From NCBI GenBank assembly GCA_030761205.1, contig JAULJL010000041.1, positions 1,932,001-1,996,000 on the forward strand: a stretch of DNA of 64,000 nucleotides, in the 5' to 3' direction. The DNA comes from Fremontodendron californicum (Eukaryota; Streptophyta; Magnoliopsida; Malvales; Malvaceae). Below, piece by piece: positions 1 to 13,700 of this stretch; position 1 is the stretch's first letter, and every line of letters begins with the position of its first letter. The notes under the pieces are model-generated. The model made no database searches, was not told the origin of the DNA, and saw only the letters and a program-made list of their open reading frames with translations. Both the position numbers and the translations under genes were made by a program.

Positions 1-1318
1 ATGAGGACAAAAGACAAATTGGTGTGTGTAACCGTACAATTGGTATTGCATTTTAGTATGTTGTATTTTTTTAATATTTAAAAGTTGTCAAAAATGAAAT
101 TTTAATCATTGAGATTAAAAATTTTATATTTTACAAACAAATGATATGACTGATATTAATAAATATAATTAACATTTTGTTATTGGTAATATATATTCAT
201 TTTGACAAAATTTTCAAAGTCCCAAGTACTATAATAAAGAAACAAACATGATGAAATTGTTATTAATAGAGAAGTAAGATTATGATAGAATCTATAACTT
301 AATTCAGTTGGTTCATGCAGTCATTTTTAGGAGATAACATTCAACAAATTTAGAGTTCGAATCCCATGATAAGTCTAACCCACAAAAAAAAACCTATGCA
401 GCAATTGTCCAGTTCTTAGAAGCCTTGTTCATATTGACAAGGTTGAAAAGAGGGGATCGGAAGTCAAACTAGTGTTATTTTCGATTTCTGATGGACCGTC
501 GATTCATTTATATAAAATTTTAAACATTTTAAAAATAATTTTAATATTAAATATAATTAATAAAAATGTATTTTTTTTTCCTGGTATGATCTTTAGTATT
601 ATTGGTTCAAACTTCATATTTTTAAAAAACATTATTAAAATATGAAAAATAGTTTTTTCTCTATTTTTTTTATTTTTTATAGATTACCGATTTTAAACCG
701 ATTCAAATGATCATCGGTTCTCTATATAACACCGAACCAAACAAATCTCCAATTCTCGATTGAATCGATCCAACCGACAGATTCGAGTCAATTTTTTTAA
801 CCATGCATATTGATTTCATATGAAAAAATTTCAATGCTTTTTTTTTCTATTTAATATTTGTGAAAAAATTAGATTAAAATTAAATTCTGAATAGAACTAT
901 ATATCATTAAATTTAATGTTCAAATGCTTAAATTAAATAGTTTAAACATATAAATTTAAACACTTGACTCAATTTATTCGTTTTTGGCTGAATTGGTTCG
1001 AGCATGATTTGTTGCTCAAAGAGCAAAGCAAAGCTCAACTCCCCCGAATCTCTAAAAAATATTTAAAAAAAAATAAGGCATTTAACCCTGTCACATTGGT
1101 TCTATTATTCGCATGAGAAAACATCTGAAGCCCAATTTCTAGCAAGAATCAAACGAGAAGAGATATATTGACCAGCTTTGTTCATTGGCTATTTGTTAAG
1201 TGCTGAGAATCAATCTCACAAAACAGATTTTGAGTGCTAAAAAAGACTCAAAACTAGTAACAACTCTGACAGATTTTAAGGTTCAATTTGTACAAAATAA
1301 CATATAAATGAGATCATA

Positions 1319-1359
<41 letters not shown>

Positions 1360-1703
1360 CAGCAGCTTATAAACTACCAACATCATGTCATCATCTATGA
1401 GATACAAGGCCTAAAGCTACTTTTTTTTTTCCTTGGCTGTTCTTGTATTTCCTATAATTAATAAACAGTGAGGCAAGCCAGTTTCTTCTCATGCTCTATA
1501 TCCATCTCTCTACTTATTAACAATAAAAAATCCTGTAATTGAATCTCCCACTGCAGTCAGGATAGAGTTTCGGGCAAGTCAAGTATGTTTACACAATGCA
1601 GTGGAAACTTACCTCCCCTGCTTCTCTAATCGAGCCGAGAGGCTAAAACCCGGAGTCTCCAAGCTTCAGGAATGAACTCAAAAACACAAAGCAATGTATG
1701 ATT
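1..1703. other. Intergenic DNA downstream of KEG
   Basis: No gene is seen. The stretch is AT-rich. Positions about 297-375 look like a decayed tRNA-derived (SINE-like) head: an A-box-like CAGTTGGTTCATGC is followed by a B-box-like AGTTCGAATCCC, and a related piece recurs near 62,515. About 460-800 holds paired ATCGG/ACCG-rich segments typical of decayed MITEs. A pure (AT)n microsatellite occupies about 1,322-1,356. The KEG 3' UTR probably extends leftward from 1,703, but I could not fix its end. Confidence 0.6.
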
Positions 1704-4700
1704 TCATGAGGTGCTGGTTATGCCAAAGCTGTCATCAAGAACAATATCAGCAGGATCTCCAATCCATGGTCTCCCTTCCCTCCACTGAAACTTAACCCTT
1801 AATTTTCCATTTGCATCAACCCCAACCACCTGCCCTTTGCTGGCATGAGTCTCCATTCCCCAACCCCACCTAGGTGTCACAAGCCCCTCTCGTATCCGCA
1901 CCTTGTCCCCAACTTTAAACGGCCTAACCCTTTCCATCTCGCAAGCCTTACAAAGCCATAGCCTTTCCATAAAGCAGAATGCCACCCATAAGTCCCCGTT
2001 TTCCATTCGATGCACTACCCCAATGCTTGAATGAGTTACCTCTCCCCAGTGATGAGTTGGGATTGAAACCGATGACCTAACCCTAACCCAGTCCCCAATG
2101 CAAAGTTCCTGTTCCTCAACCAGCTCCACTTCTGATGGGTCTAGCATCCAAGTTTTGGAGCCAACAGGAGTGTATATTCTCACCTTTCCATCTGCATCAA
2201 TTGCTGCTATTGTTCCAACACTTGTATGGCTATGACCTGACCAGCCAAATCTCGGCTGCTTCACCGAGAGCTTTACTCTCACCTTCTGCCCTACGATGAG
2301 TCTCTCCACTTTTTCGAGATGGGAAGTAGGTCCCACCCATCTTTCCTGCTCCCCGCAAAATGCAACGAAGGTGCTTCCATCCCATTCATCTCCTTCATAC
2401 CCTATTCCTTGTACAACACCAATACTACCAGGTCCAATAGATTTCCAATTACTAGCATTTTCTCTCAATTGCACCCATTCTCCCACTTCAAACATCTGCT
2501 CTATTTCAAGATCGGCGGGATCTCCTCTCCACATGCCTGGCAAACCAAAGAAAGCAACTCTGACTTCCCCATCAGCATGAACACTAATAATAATGCCCCG
2601 TGAATCAGATTTCGTCCCTCTCCAGCCCCACCTTGGCTCAACTAATCCAGCTCGAAACCGAACATGTTGCCCAACTTTATAGCTTGGAACCTTTTCTAAA
2701 TCTGAGAAATGGCTAATCAACCTCCCTTTCCGGAAGCAGCAAGCCAATTCTAAATATCCAGTATCCTGAACACTATGCACTACTGCTAAACTCTCTTTCC
2801 CAATAGTATTCCAGTCATAACTTGGTCTAGTGCCAAGGCTTGGCTTTGAACGGACCCAATCACCAACTTCAAATCCTGAAAGCCTTTCTGCATCTCCAGG
2901 GGAAACTTTCCACAAACTATGCCTGCCAGCAACCTTCACCTGCAGAGCACAAAGAAAACCACTCCATTACAGCAATTCAATGAATGAATAAGCAAATTAA
3001 TAGAATAGTCAACATCTATGTTAGATGTTCTCGAACTCGGGTATGTTCAATTTTTACTAAGATTTACATGTATTTGGAGGGTACTTGGAGGATCATATCC
3101 CCATACCCATGTCCGGATATGCATCGGACACGGGTACTGCAAGGCAAATGAAGCGTCAGAGCAACATAGGTCAACATATAGTATTAACTGATGCATTCCC
3201 TCAAACAGTGATACACTGACAATGTTGTAACGAAAGATATAATGCTCCAACATTTTCCCAGAAGAGCCATCAAAAGAATTCAATTGGAAAAAAAAAATGA
3301 AAAAAGAAATTGTAAAGAATGAAGGACAACTTATAACATTAGACCAGGCTACTTGCTTCCAGATAAAAAGAAAAAAATGGAAAGAATAAAAAGTTGTGCC
3401 CAAACATGAGCAGCATGCTTACATTCAAAGCTCCATCCATGTCAATTCTAACAATTTTTCCAACAGTTGCCGGAGTTTCATTTGACCATCCAAGTCGTGG
3501 CTGACTGACAGATGGCATCATGTGAACCTCTTGTCCCACTTCAAAAGGAGGCACTTTCTCCACATCAGTGACAGAGCAACAAAAAGGTTTGCTTCTGAAG
3601 CAGAAAGCAATACCCATATCACCATCATCCTCTAAGCTATGAATTACACCAATGCTGATACGTGTAATGTCCTCCCATCCATATTTTGGGGAGGATACTG
3701 AAGCTTTTACTCTAACCCAATCCCCAACCTGCTCATAATGGGAAATATACAGAATAAGATTCATTAAAATCCTCGTGTCTGACCCCAAAAAAAAAAACCC
3801 TTAATGAAATGTCCAATGACTACATTAAGAAAAGGGCAGGTAATTTACCTTGAAATCCTCAACCTTTTCCATGTCAGAGGGATCAGCCTGCCATGGGATT
3901 GGTCGATTAGGTATTTCAATCATAAGAAGCCCGTCAGTCTCTATCTCGCTAATTCTTCCAACACTATGATGGGTCTCACCACCCCAAGCACATCGTGGTT
4001 CTGCAACAGATCGCTTCACACACACCCGGTCACCAATCTATAAAATCAAACAATAGATTACTTTTTCTTTGTATGCAAAACAAGTTTCAATTAAAGAGAA
4101 AAAATTAAAATAAATAGAAATAGAAATGCTCTATCAACACCATTGATAAAGAAAGTTTGAAGTCTCTTATATACCCTGAATGGAGTAACATGCTCAACCT
4201 CCTCTGGTTCACAATGCCAAGGATTTGAGAGATAGCTCAAGTCCAACAATAGACTACTATCTGGTCTAATACAGTATACTATACCGATGCTCCCAGGTGT
4301 CACAGATCCTAATCCATGCTTTGCCATTGTAAGAGTTGGACGAATACGAACCCAATCCCCAACCTTGAATTCTTCAACTCTTTCCATTTCTGCAGGATCA
4401 GCTTTCCATCCTCTAGAAGCTCCAGGAAAGCCAACACGCAAAATCCCATCCTCATCAACACATAAGACAGTTCCTATACTGTCACGTGATTGACCACGCC
4501 AGCCAAACCTGAAGATAGAACAAATCTATTTATTAATTCAAACTAACTTACCTGATCAAGCCAGTCAATTCAGTTAAAGGATTGCAAGCATGCAAAAGGC
4601 AGAAGTACAACTTCAAGAGTAGATTAAAATTATATTCCGCTAGCATCTAATATAGGATCAAGAGCATGAATCTCTGGAAAAGCCATAATGGCTTCTTGTC

Positions 4701-7700
4701 TCTCGCATAAACATAGAAAAGATTGAGGAAGCATGAACCCTTTTCTTTTTTCTTTTCCAAAGGTAAACAAACAAATAGTAAAATTGAGGCAAGGGGTACC
4801 CACCCAAGTACAAGACTATCTTCTACATAACAGAAAATCAATAGTATCCAGTACAACAATGAAGTTCGGTCTATGGAACCAAAAATACAATGTACGAAAT
4901 CAAGCATCCAAAAGTTTTTACTAGGAAAGGTACTCAGAACATCTTTACTATTCTTTTCCCCACAACAACCAAAAAAAATAGAGAGAGGTGGATTAACTCC
5001 ATCAATTTTGGCTATGAGTACAAATTTAGTAGCTACTATGCAGAAGCATTTCATTATTGTTTATTATTTGCCTTCTAAGAAAAAATACACATATAGCAAC
5101 ATAAAAAACTTCATAGCACCTAGACACCATGCCTATGACAAGAGATAAAGCAAGTAAATAATTGAGACATTATGCTGACATTAATTACCTTTTACTCGGG
5201 AATATTTTCATACATTTATACTAATTTTTAGTAAAATGATGATTAAAAAGATCACAAAAAAATCATCCTACTTGAACTAAAATACTCGAACTATCCTAAG
5301 ATTAAACATGCAATTTCCAAATTATTTTGACTACGTTTTTCATACACCATGGCAATAGCATGAACCTTCAAAGAAAACACCATATTTGTCAAGAGTGTTG
5401 CAAAGTTCCCATTCCAGGTAATAAATGGAAAAGCATAGGCCTTAAGCACCTCCATAACCCAGTCATAGGATATTTAAAGACCAAAGAAACTGCAAACTAG
5501 AAATTAGAAATTAAACTGATCCAAACCTTGGCTCTTTGACATCTGCTCTAAGCTTAACGTGCTGCCCCCTATCCAGAGGAATCACTTTTACAACTTCATT
5601 TACCAATACACGAGCCTCTCCAGAACAAAAGGACACAATAAGATTGTCTCTGTCCACCACATTTTGCACAAACCCAACACTTTTATGTCTTGCACCTTGC
5701 CACCCATATGTAGGTGTAGTGATTCTTCTTCGAAACTTCACCCAATCACCCACTTCAAATCTGAGTAAGTTCAAGAACTCAAGAATCATGAAAAGAAAAA
5801 TAAATAAATTATGTGAATGAATGCACAATGATGTAAACGGTAAACCTTCTCCTTACAATGTAGGAGACAGATGAACTCCCCTATTCGTTAGTGCCTCCAT
5901 TAGATCTTCAGAAATCCATTCACGGGGAAGTGTCTCCAAAAAGTCACGTAATTTCTTACCACTGTCATCATATGAATTGACACCGTGTTAGTAACATATG
6001 GATCCAACATATAGATTCTACAGTGTAAAATGTGCTGCCAAAAAACAAATCAAACCAAAGAAAAAGACATGAATACGTTCATGAACAAAAGAAAAGAATT
6101 GATAGCAATTAACCAGAACTGACCTGTGATTTCTAACTTCAACAGCAGCATCAGGATTTCTCAGCATTACAATAAGCCATTCAAGATTTTCACGTATCAT
6201 TTTTGCAGTATCTGCTGCTATATGGAAAGCATTATCGCCTTCATCGCCCTGGTCATGAGCAAAGACACTATGAATAAGTGGACTGCAAGAAGAAAAGAAT
6301 GCAGTATCATGCTATGTTGCTCCAATTCTTAATTTTTCCTAACATACCCGTGTTCGACATATATTGGAAACTTATGCCCTCCCTGTCACATTTCTCCTTT
6401 ACCTTAATCTTAACTGTAATTGCAATTTTATTTAATCATATATTATTTTAACATAAACCATCATATTGGAAAAGCAATTAGGATTAATTGACCACTTGAT
6501 AGATTTATTAAGAGAATCATATGCTTCATTTTATTTTATTTTTTTTCAAATTACTGCATAAATACATAAATATTAGATGCATGATTGCTCCTCACTTTCA
6601 TACTTCGTTGTCCCAACACTTGGGCTCCATTTGGTTGGTGCGTTCGCTTTTTACTTTTTGCTATTTGTCCCTTTCAGTTCATTTTTTATTTTTTACTTTT
6701 CACTTTCTATTCAAAAAAGAAAAAAGCAAAAGATCCAACAAACGGAACCTTAATTTTCTTGATGTAACTGTGTTGGAGACATATCAAATACTTGAAAATG
6801 AACCAGTATAGGGCTATGACCTTCCAAAAATATAAGGGAAAACTAAAAAAGTAAATGTATCTATGTCAAGCATGTAACCATGTCTCACTATAACTGAGCA
6901 ACAATATAAAGTACATATAGATCTTTGCTGACTTGTTATGTAAGGTATGAAGTAATAGAACAATTTGACTTGAAGACTTTTTCACCTGATCAAACCAAAA
7001 CCACCAAATTTCTTGCTTGCTGTGGTTTGAAATTCTTCATAAACTGAAGAATTATAAAGTGGCAAACTATTTGAAACTTGTAACATATTACAGATTTTTT
7101 CCTTTATACCATATCTATAACTTGGGTAGATCAAAGTTATCTTCTTTGAGAGCCAATGACTGAATCAAGGGTTCTTCAATAAACAAAAAATTATTTTCGT
7201 CTAAGCAAAAACTTCTTTCTAGTTATGATTCCTCTGGTCTCAAATGACAAATCTTCTTCACATACTTTAATTGACCAAAAGGAAGTATCAGTTCACCAAA
7301 TTTAAAGCAAGATTGTGACCCATCCTACAACAATTTTTACTTTCCCAAATTCCCCCAACTTCAAAAGCTTTTATTCTTGAGAAATTTTAGAAGGGGTAAA
7401 TGTTAAGAGAACACCAAACACTTTCTTAACTTCTCTTTTACAAATCCAAATTTAATCCTCTGTTACCATATTCGTAACCCATACCATAAACATTGCCCAA
7501 TTATTCCAATCAATTAATGCCAATTATACCTTTACCACTTAACACCCTAGCTTTCACGTTTATCACGAGTATTCCCTCAAATTGAATCAATTCAAACCCT
7601 AGTTCAAGAACGAACCTTAAACCACCCTCTATAACCACAAACCCTAAAACCTCCAATTCCACCACAAACTCCGAGAAGGCATACTTCCAAAATATCTCAT

Positions 7701-10700
7701 ATGTTAACACACCATTCTCCTCAAACACATTATCTAGTAATAACCAGCAGATAAGACATTGTGCAAAAAAGTATGCCTTGCAACAAAACTGCAAAAGGTG
7801 AGCACACCTCATTCTACATCTAGTTCTCAGCATCATCTGCCATGTATTTCTCCAGCATAATTTTAAATTAGCAAGTCTAATTGGGAGATTAGGCAATTAA
7901 TTTAGCCATATTCCATGTCTAATATTTCAATTTATTTATATATGGTTTCCTGTGTCTTTAGATTATTGGTTATGAATCAAAGAACTATGTTTATTTAAGC
8001 TAAGCACCCAATTCTTTGTTTTCATAGAGGCTTTGTTTTGCACTTCAATTACAAGAGTTATTCGTTATAATTTAGATCAAACCATTTTCAGACAAAGATA
8101 ATCAGAAAAAATAACTTGATATGTGAACCCCAAACAACTACCCAAATATAAAGCATAAACTCCCGATACAATTGAAGCCTAGATCATGTATATAGTGAAT
8201 ATATGTCATTAAATACTAATCTGCTTCATAGCAAAAGGTCCATAATCCATTTACTTTATTTGGGAAAACATATGCAGAAGCATTCCATGGTAAAGATTTT
8301 TAGGTAATGGAGGTAGAAACCTGCAAATTACAATCCGCCCCAGCAGATAAAAGCAACCCAACACATGACGTTGCCCCTCTGTCCAAAGCTACATGTAGCG
8401 GTGTTGTATTGTGCACATTTCTGATGTTCAAATCCACTCCAGCATCAAGAATTATCTGTTCACCAGTTTGCAATTAGAAAACTTGTATAAACCCAAAGTA
8501 TGGCTGAATATATGTTTTGACATTGCATTGATGCATGAATAGGAATCAAATTACTGACAAAAAATAACAAATAAGTGCTCCTCACAATAAGGAAGTTATG
8601 TAGCTTACTTTTACCAATTCAACATCATTAGCCATAGCAGCAGTATGCAATGCTGTTCTCCCATGTTGAGCATCTTGGGCAGTGGGATTTGCCCCAGCTG
8701 CAAGCAATAATCGCACCAGTTCCCTACCCTCTACAAGCAGTTTCATGAATCAATAAAATTTATGACTACAGAATAATAAAAATTCATGTGGTTAAAAAGA
8801 TGGACACAATATTCCCAAGCAAAATGAAGTAAACCAAGGTATGGTAATAGGCCTTCAAGGGTGGTAACCAGTGATGTTAAGGCGCTCGCCTAGGCGCGCC
8901 TAGGCGCCCAGGCGAGGCGCCAGAACAGGAAAACGCCTCAGAGATGTTAAGGCGAGGCCATTTGACTCAGGCGTTCGCTTTTGGAGCTTTTTGTCGCAAT
9001 TTGTTGGACAACCAGGCGCCAGAAAAGCGCGCCTCAGTAAATCTCCAAGTGTTTTTATTTTTTAAAATTCTAAAAGTCAACTTACCATATTCAATCTCAA
9101 GTCTCTGTCAAAAACAAACCCCAGCCACCAATATTTTTAGGTTAAAACAACGATTGGAAGCCATCAAAGACTTTCAACTCAATTCTACTATTGGTTTTTC
9201 ACTTTTGATTACAGAGTACAACTAAGGTACGTTTGAATTTTTACTTTTTTTTCTTCTTTTGCTCTACTCTCTACTCCCTTTTCTTATTCTTTTTTTTTTT
9301 CTTTCTAAAATCAGACTTGTTTGGTCTGTTTCTGTTTTCAGAAACAGACCAAACATTGCCCTGTTTCTGAACACAGAATCAGGGCAATCGTTGCCTCTGT
9401 TTCTGACTCGTTTCTGACTCTGTTTCTTTGCTTTTTTTTTTTTATATATATAAAAAATATAATACGTAAATTTTATTTTATATATTATATATATTTATAT
9501 ATATGCGCCTTATTTTGCTCGGGCTAGTGCTTTTTTTGCGCCTTGCGCCTCAGGCTATGTAGAGGTCTTAGCGCCTAGAGTGCGCCTAGCGCCCTTGACA
9601 ACACTGGTGGTAACAAAGGTTGTTGAAGGGTTTAGTAGGTTGTGGTTTGCCTGAAACAAGGATCAAGCTTTAAGGACTTTAAAGATATACAGAAAACCAT
9701 CTAAGACCATGAAAGTGACTAAGGATGTGATAACAGTGTTGTAACAGGTATCTCAGAATGCTGTAGCAATAGAGAGAAGATATAACAAGAAAGAAGAAGA
9801 GGAAGAATATCTTATAACGTATTCCTTGGCATCCATGCTTAAATTGAACAAAATATTAATTAATTGAAGTCCTCGAGAAAATAAAATCAAACAGGCATTT
9901 ATAAAGAATCCAATACCATTAAGTAACCAAATAGGAATAGGATTCCAAAGAGGAAACCAGCTAGTAAACAAGTAAAAAAGTAACAAGCAGCCAAAGCACA
10001 TTTACATAAACTCCTAGAAAATTTTGGTCAAAAAAGAAAACCACATGGTAATCCTAGTTTAATGTATAGCCAACATAGTAAGTTCATGAAGAAATTAGAA
10101 TTCTATTCCTGAACAACAAAATCCCATAATTCATAAAAAAGAATAAAATCCTAAATTCGAGTCTTTAATGACCATATGAAATACCACATTATAGCCTTTT
10201 AAGGAAGTAAATACTATACCTAAACCTTTTTAGCAATTTATAGAAGATCTTACAGCATAGCTTAAATTAAATTACCTAGCTTTAACTAAAGGGATTGTGA
10301 AGAACAGCTTTAAATGAAGAATTACAAGAGACAACTTCCAAGAGTGAAAATTTTGACCGTCAACTTAAAAGTAGACGAAGCAAGAGTTCTGAACTACCTA
10401 TTTCGTGATCTTTCTTAAGAGCAGCGGCCATGCACAAAGCAGTACCAACAGGACTGGGAATATCAATCGCATCAGCAATTTCTTCTAGTGATGCAACTTC
10501 CACCCACCTTTTTACAACAGCCACATTCCATGTTGCCACACACAAATGCAATGGTCTGATAACAATGTCAAGATATGAAGCATTGAGCAGCAGGAAATGG
10601 AATGAAAAATTAAACGCCAAGAACTTATTGCAGTCATATATTCTAACAAAATGTGGTAATATGCAGACAGCAAAGAGGTTAGAAAGGTTGAAATGAGTTA

Positions 10701-13700
10701 GTCTATTTCATATTTTTTCTATTTTTTACTTGAGGCAAATTTATGTTTGCTACCCAAAAAAGAAGGGAGAAGAGAGAGAGAGAGCCAAGTAGTGATAAAT
10801 TAAGATTTAACCACTAATCCAGTAGATAAAAGGATCAAACAATTCCTAAGGCTCTTTTTGCTTTCTCAAGGAATCACTTTAAATGAATAATTACATTTGG
10901 GTTGTGCAGTAGCCACAGTCTTCTCAAGCCCTGTATCCTAAACCAAATCTGAAACCACTAGCTAAGTATATCAGTAAAATAATGTTAATCACGAACAAGT
11001 TTAGAAATAAACGCATATACCAATAGATGACTGGATTCATATACAGGCACCAAAGACACAATAATAGAACACAACCCTAACGGCAATGCATGCATCTGTC
11101 TCCAACATAATAGAGAAGTGAGATTGTTGACCAGTTATCTGTCCTTGCATTAGACTATCAAAAGTATCAGAGATTACTGATGAGTTCAAGTTTATCTTAT
11201 CTGAGGTGTTCACAAATTCAACGCCCAAATTGACGAATAACTCAGCAGGTAACATATAATAAGTGTGATGTGTTTATAAAATTAAAAATAAAATAAAAAA
11301 AGAAAGAGCTATAAAAGAAATCAGCAACAAGTATACATTAAAATAGAAGAAAATTAAATTAAACTAAATGGAATTTGGTTATTTTTAATCTAAAGTTAAT
11401 CAAGCAGGTTATTTTCATGAAGTTAAATCACTGATTCACTTTATGGGATTCCGGACTAATAAAACAGAAAAGCTACGACCTAGAAGTGCTTCATTGACCA
11501 CTTCCATCTCTCAAGAAGGGAAAACAAGAAGAAAAAAAATCTGTAGTTTAGTGTTCTACTATTCATATGGATAAAGAAATAGAAAAATAAAAAACTAAGC
11601 ACACGGGTATAGTGCAGCATAGTACTTACGTCAGATTTTTGGAATTCAAAACAGCCATTGATGTACAGCCTCCATTTTCCAATATGACAAGGGCGCAGTC
11701 TGTATATTTCTTGGCCACAGCTCTATGAAGCACAGATTCGCCTTCTTCATCCACTGCATTAGGGTCAGCTCCAGCCAATAGCAACTCCTGTTAGACATTT
11801 AGAGACACGAACAGATAACTCAAACACTGGGAAAGAAGCAAGAAAGAGCAACCATATATATATATATATAAATGATTGGCATAAGACCTACACGCATGCA
11901 GTCAGGTTGACCATGGTAGGCACAAACATGGGCAACATAAGGACCAAAGCCTTCCCTCAACCTGGACTGAACATCAGCACCTCTCCTAATGAGAGCAAGG
12001 ACACATTCTGGGGATCCAGCTGCTAAAGCAAAAACAAGAGGAGGATCCCCGTCCTTATCCAAAACATCCACATTTGCCTCCGCATACTCCAATATTGCCT
12101 CGACAAGTTCAGCACTACCTCGTCTACAGGCCAAGTGGAGAGCAGTTTGCCCATCAGCATTCTCTGCTTCTAAAAGTGAAGAAATTAAGCTGCCACTATT
12201 TCCAGATGAAGCCTTTGTAAGAAAATCTCTGCAGAAACAAAGAAAAGGGGATATGAAAAATATGATAAGAGATATAACATTCTTCAAAAAGAGAGCTAAG
12301 TATATGTCTTAAATAAAGTGCACTAACCTCACACCACTCACATCTCCCTCAGAAATAAGTCGATGCAGATGGTTAGGATTATCAGGTAAAACCTCCAAGT
12401 CAGACACAGCTGGTGGCTCCACTGCATTTGATCCAGGAAATTTGGCAAAGCCACTGCACATTCACCAATAAAATTTATTGAACGCTATGAACTAATTTTA
12501 CTGTAACTCTGTCTCTACGAACATGGACAAACACACAAATGCACAACCAACACTAAAAGCAGCAGCTGCTTTTAAGGCCAGCATTAGCTTTTATCTAGGT
12601 ATCACAAACATCGATAGAGGAAGTTAGGCATAGGTAACAATCAAAATCTTTTTCTTACTTATCAGGGCTTGCAGGAGGGCTGCGTGGTATCTCTTGCAAA
12701 TGACGGAGGAATATTGCTAACATTGCATTAAATGTTGGTCTTTTTGATGGCTTGAACTGCAGGCAATCACCAATCATCTTCCACAATTCCCTAGGTAATC
12801 CAACACCCACTACACTTGCATATTGTGGAGGCAATTTCCGAGCCTTAACAACAGCTCGATAGATTTCATCTGCACTTAAACCAGCCCAACTGCATAAAGA
12901 ATTTCAGCTTGTGTTACAACGAAATCATACCATTAATCAAAACGTGGAAATAGATACACAGAGAAAAAGAAACAGAAAAATAACATAAGAAAAAACAGGT
13001 TGCTCCACATACGGGATGGAACCAGTGCACATTTCCACCAATGTACAACCAAAACTCCAAGCATCTGATTCTACAGATATGCCTATTGCATCATCCCAGA
13101 ACAGATTCAAAGACTTCTTTACTGGCTCCCACGCCTCTGGGGCAGTGTAATGTGGGCTGAGCATAGTGCAATCCATGCATGAATGAATCTTGGAGGAATC
13201 ACATTCTGTTCGAGCTTTTCGGCAAGCAGGTTTCTTCAGAATTGCAGCGAGTCCATAATCAGAAACAACGGCATGACCACTTGCATTCAAAAGAAGATTA
13301 GATGGTTTTATACTCATACAAACGACACCTGCCGCATGAAGTTCTGCCACCCCTCGTGTAATGTCTGCTCCGTATCTACAATTGGCAAACACTTATCAAG
13401 TCATGAAAAAAACTACAGCCACATGGTAACAGCCAATTATCTAAGATATCAAATAAGCTAACGACAGGCATAGGTTTTGTAAAACAGAAAAAGCTTTATG
13501 TGATTTTTAATTAGCCAACCAATATGATTAAATAGCAAACAGCCTTGACATCGAAAAAGAAATTTTAAATAAAAAAATGGAAAATCATGTTTTACGCATA
13601 AAAACACTAAAAGACCAAAATTTAAGAAATTTTACGCATAAAAACATTAAAAAGGGTGGGAAAGGAAAAAGATAAAAGCGCCGCATATATCTTTCCCGTG

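Noticed and set aside
297..375. Possible tRNA gene
   Set aside because: Only A-box-like and B-box-like words are present; no cloverleaf or 3' acceptor pairing can be drawn, so a decayed SINE head is more likely.
8944..9225. 93-codon open frame inside the hAT element
   Set aside because: No hAT dimerisation motif or zinc-finger signature; spans subterminal repeats, so it is chance.
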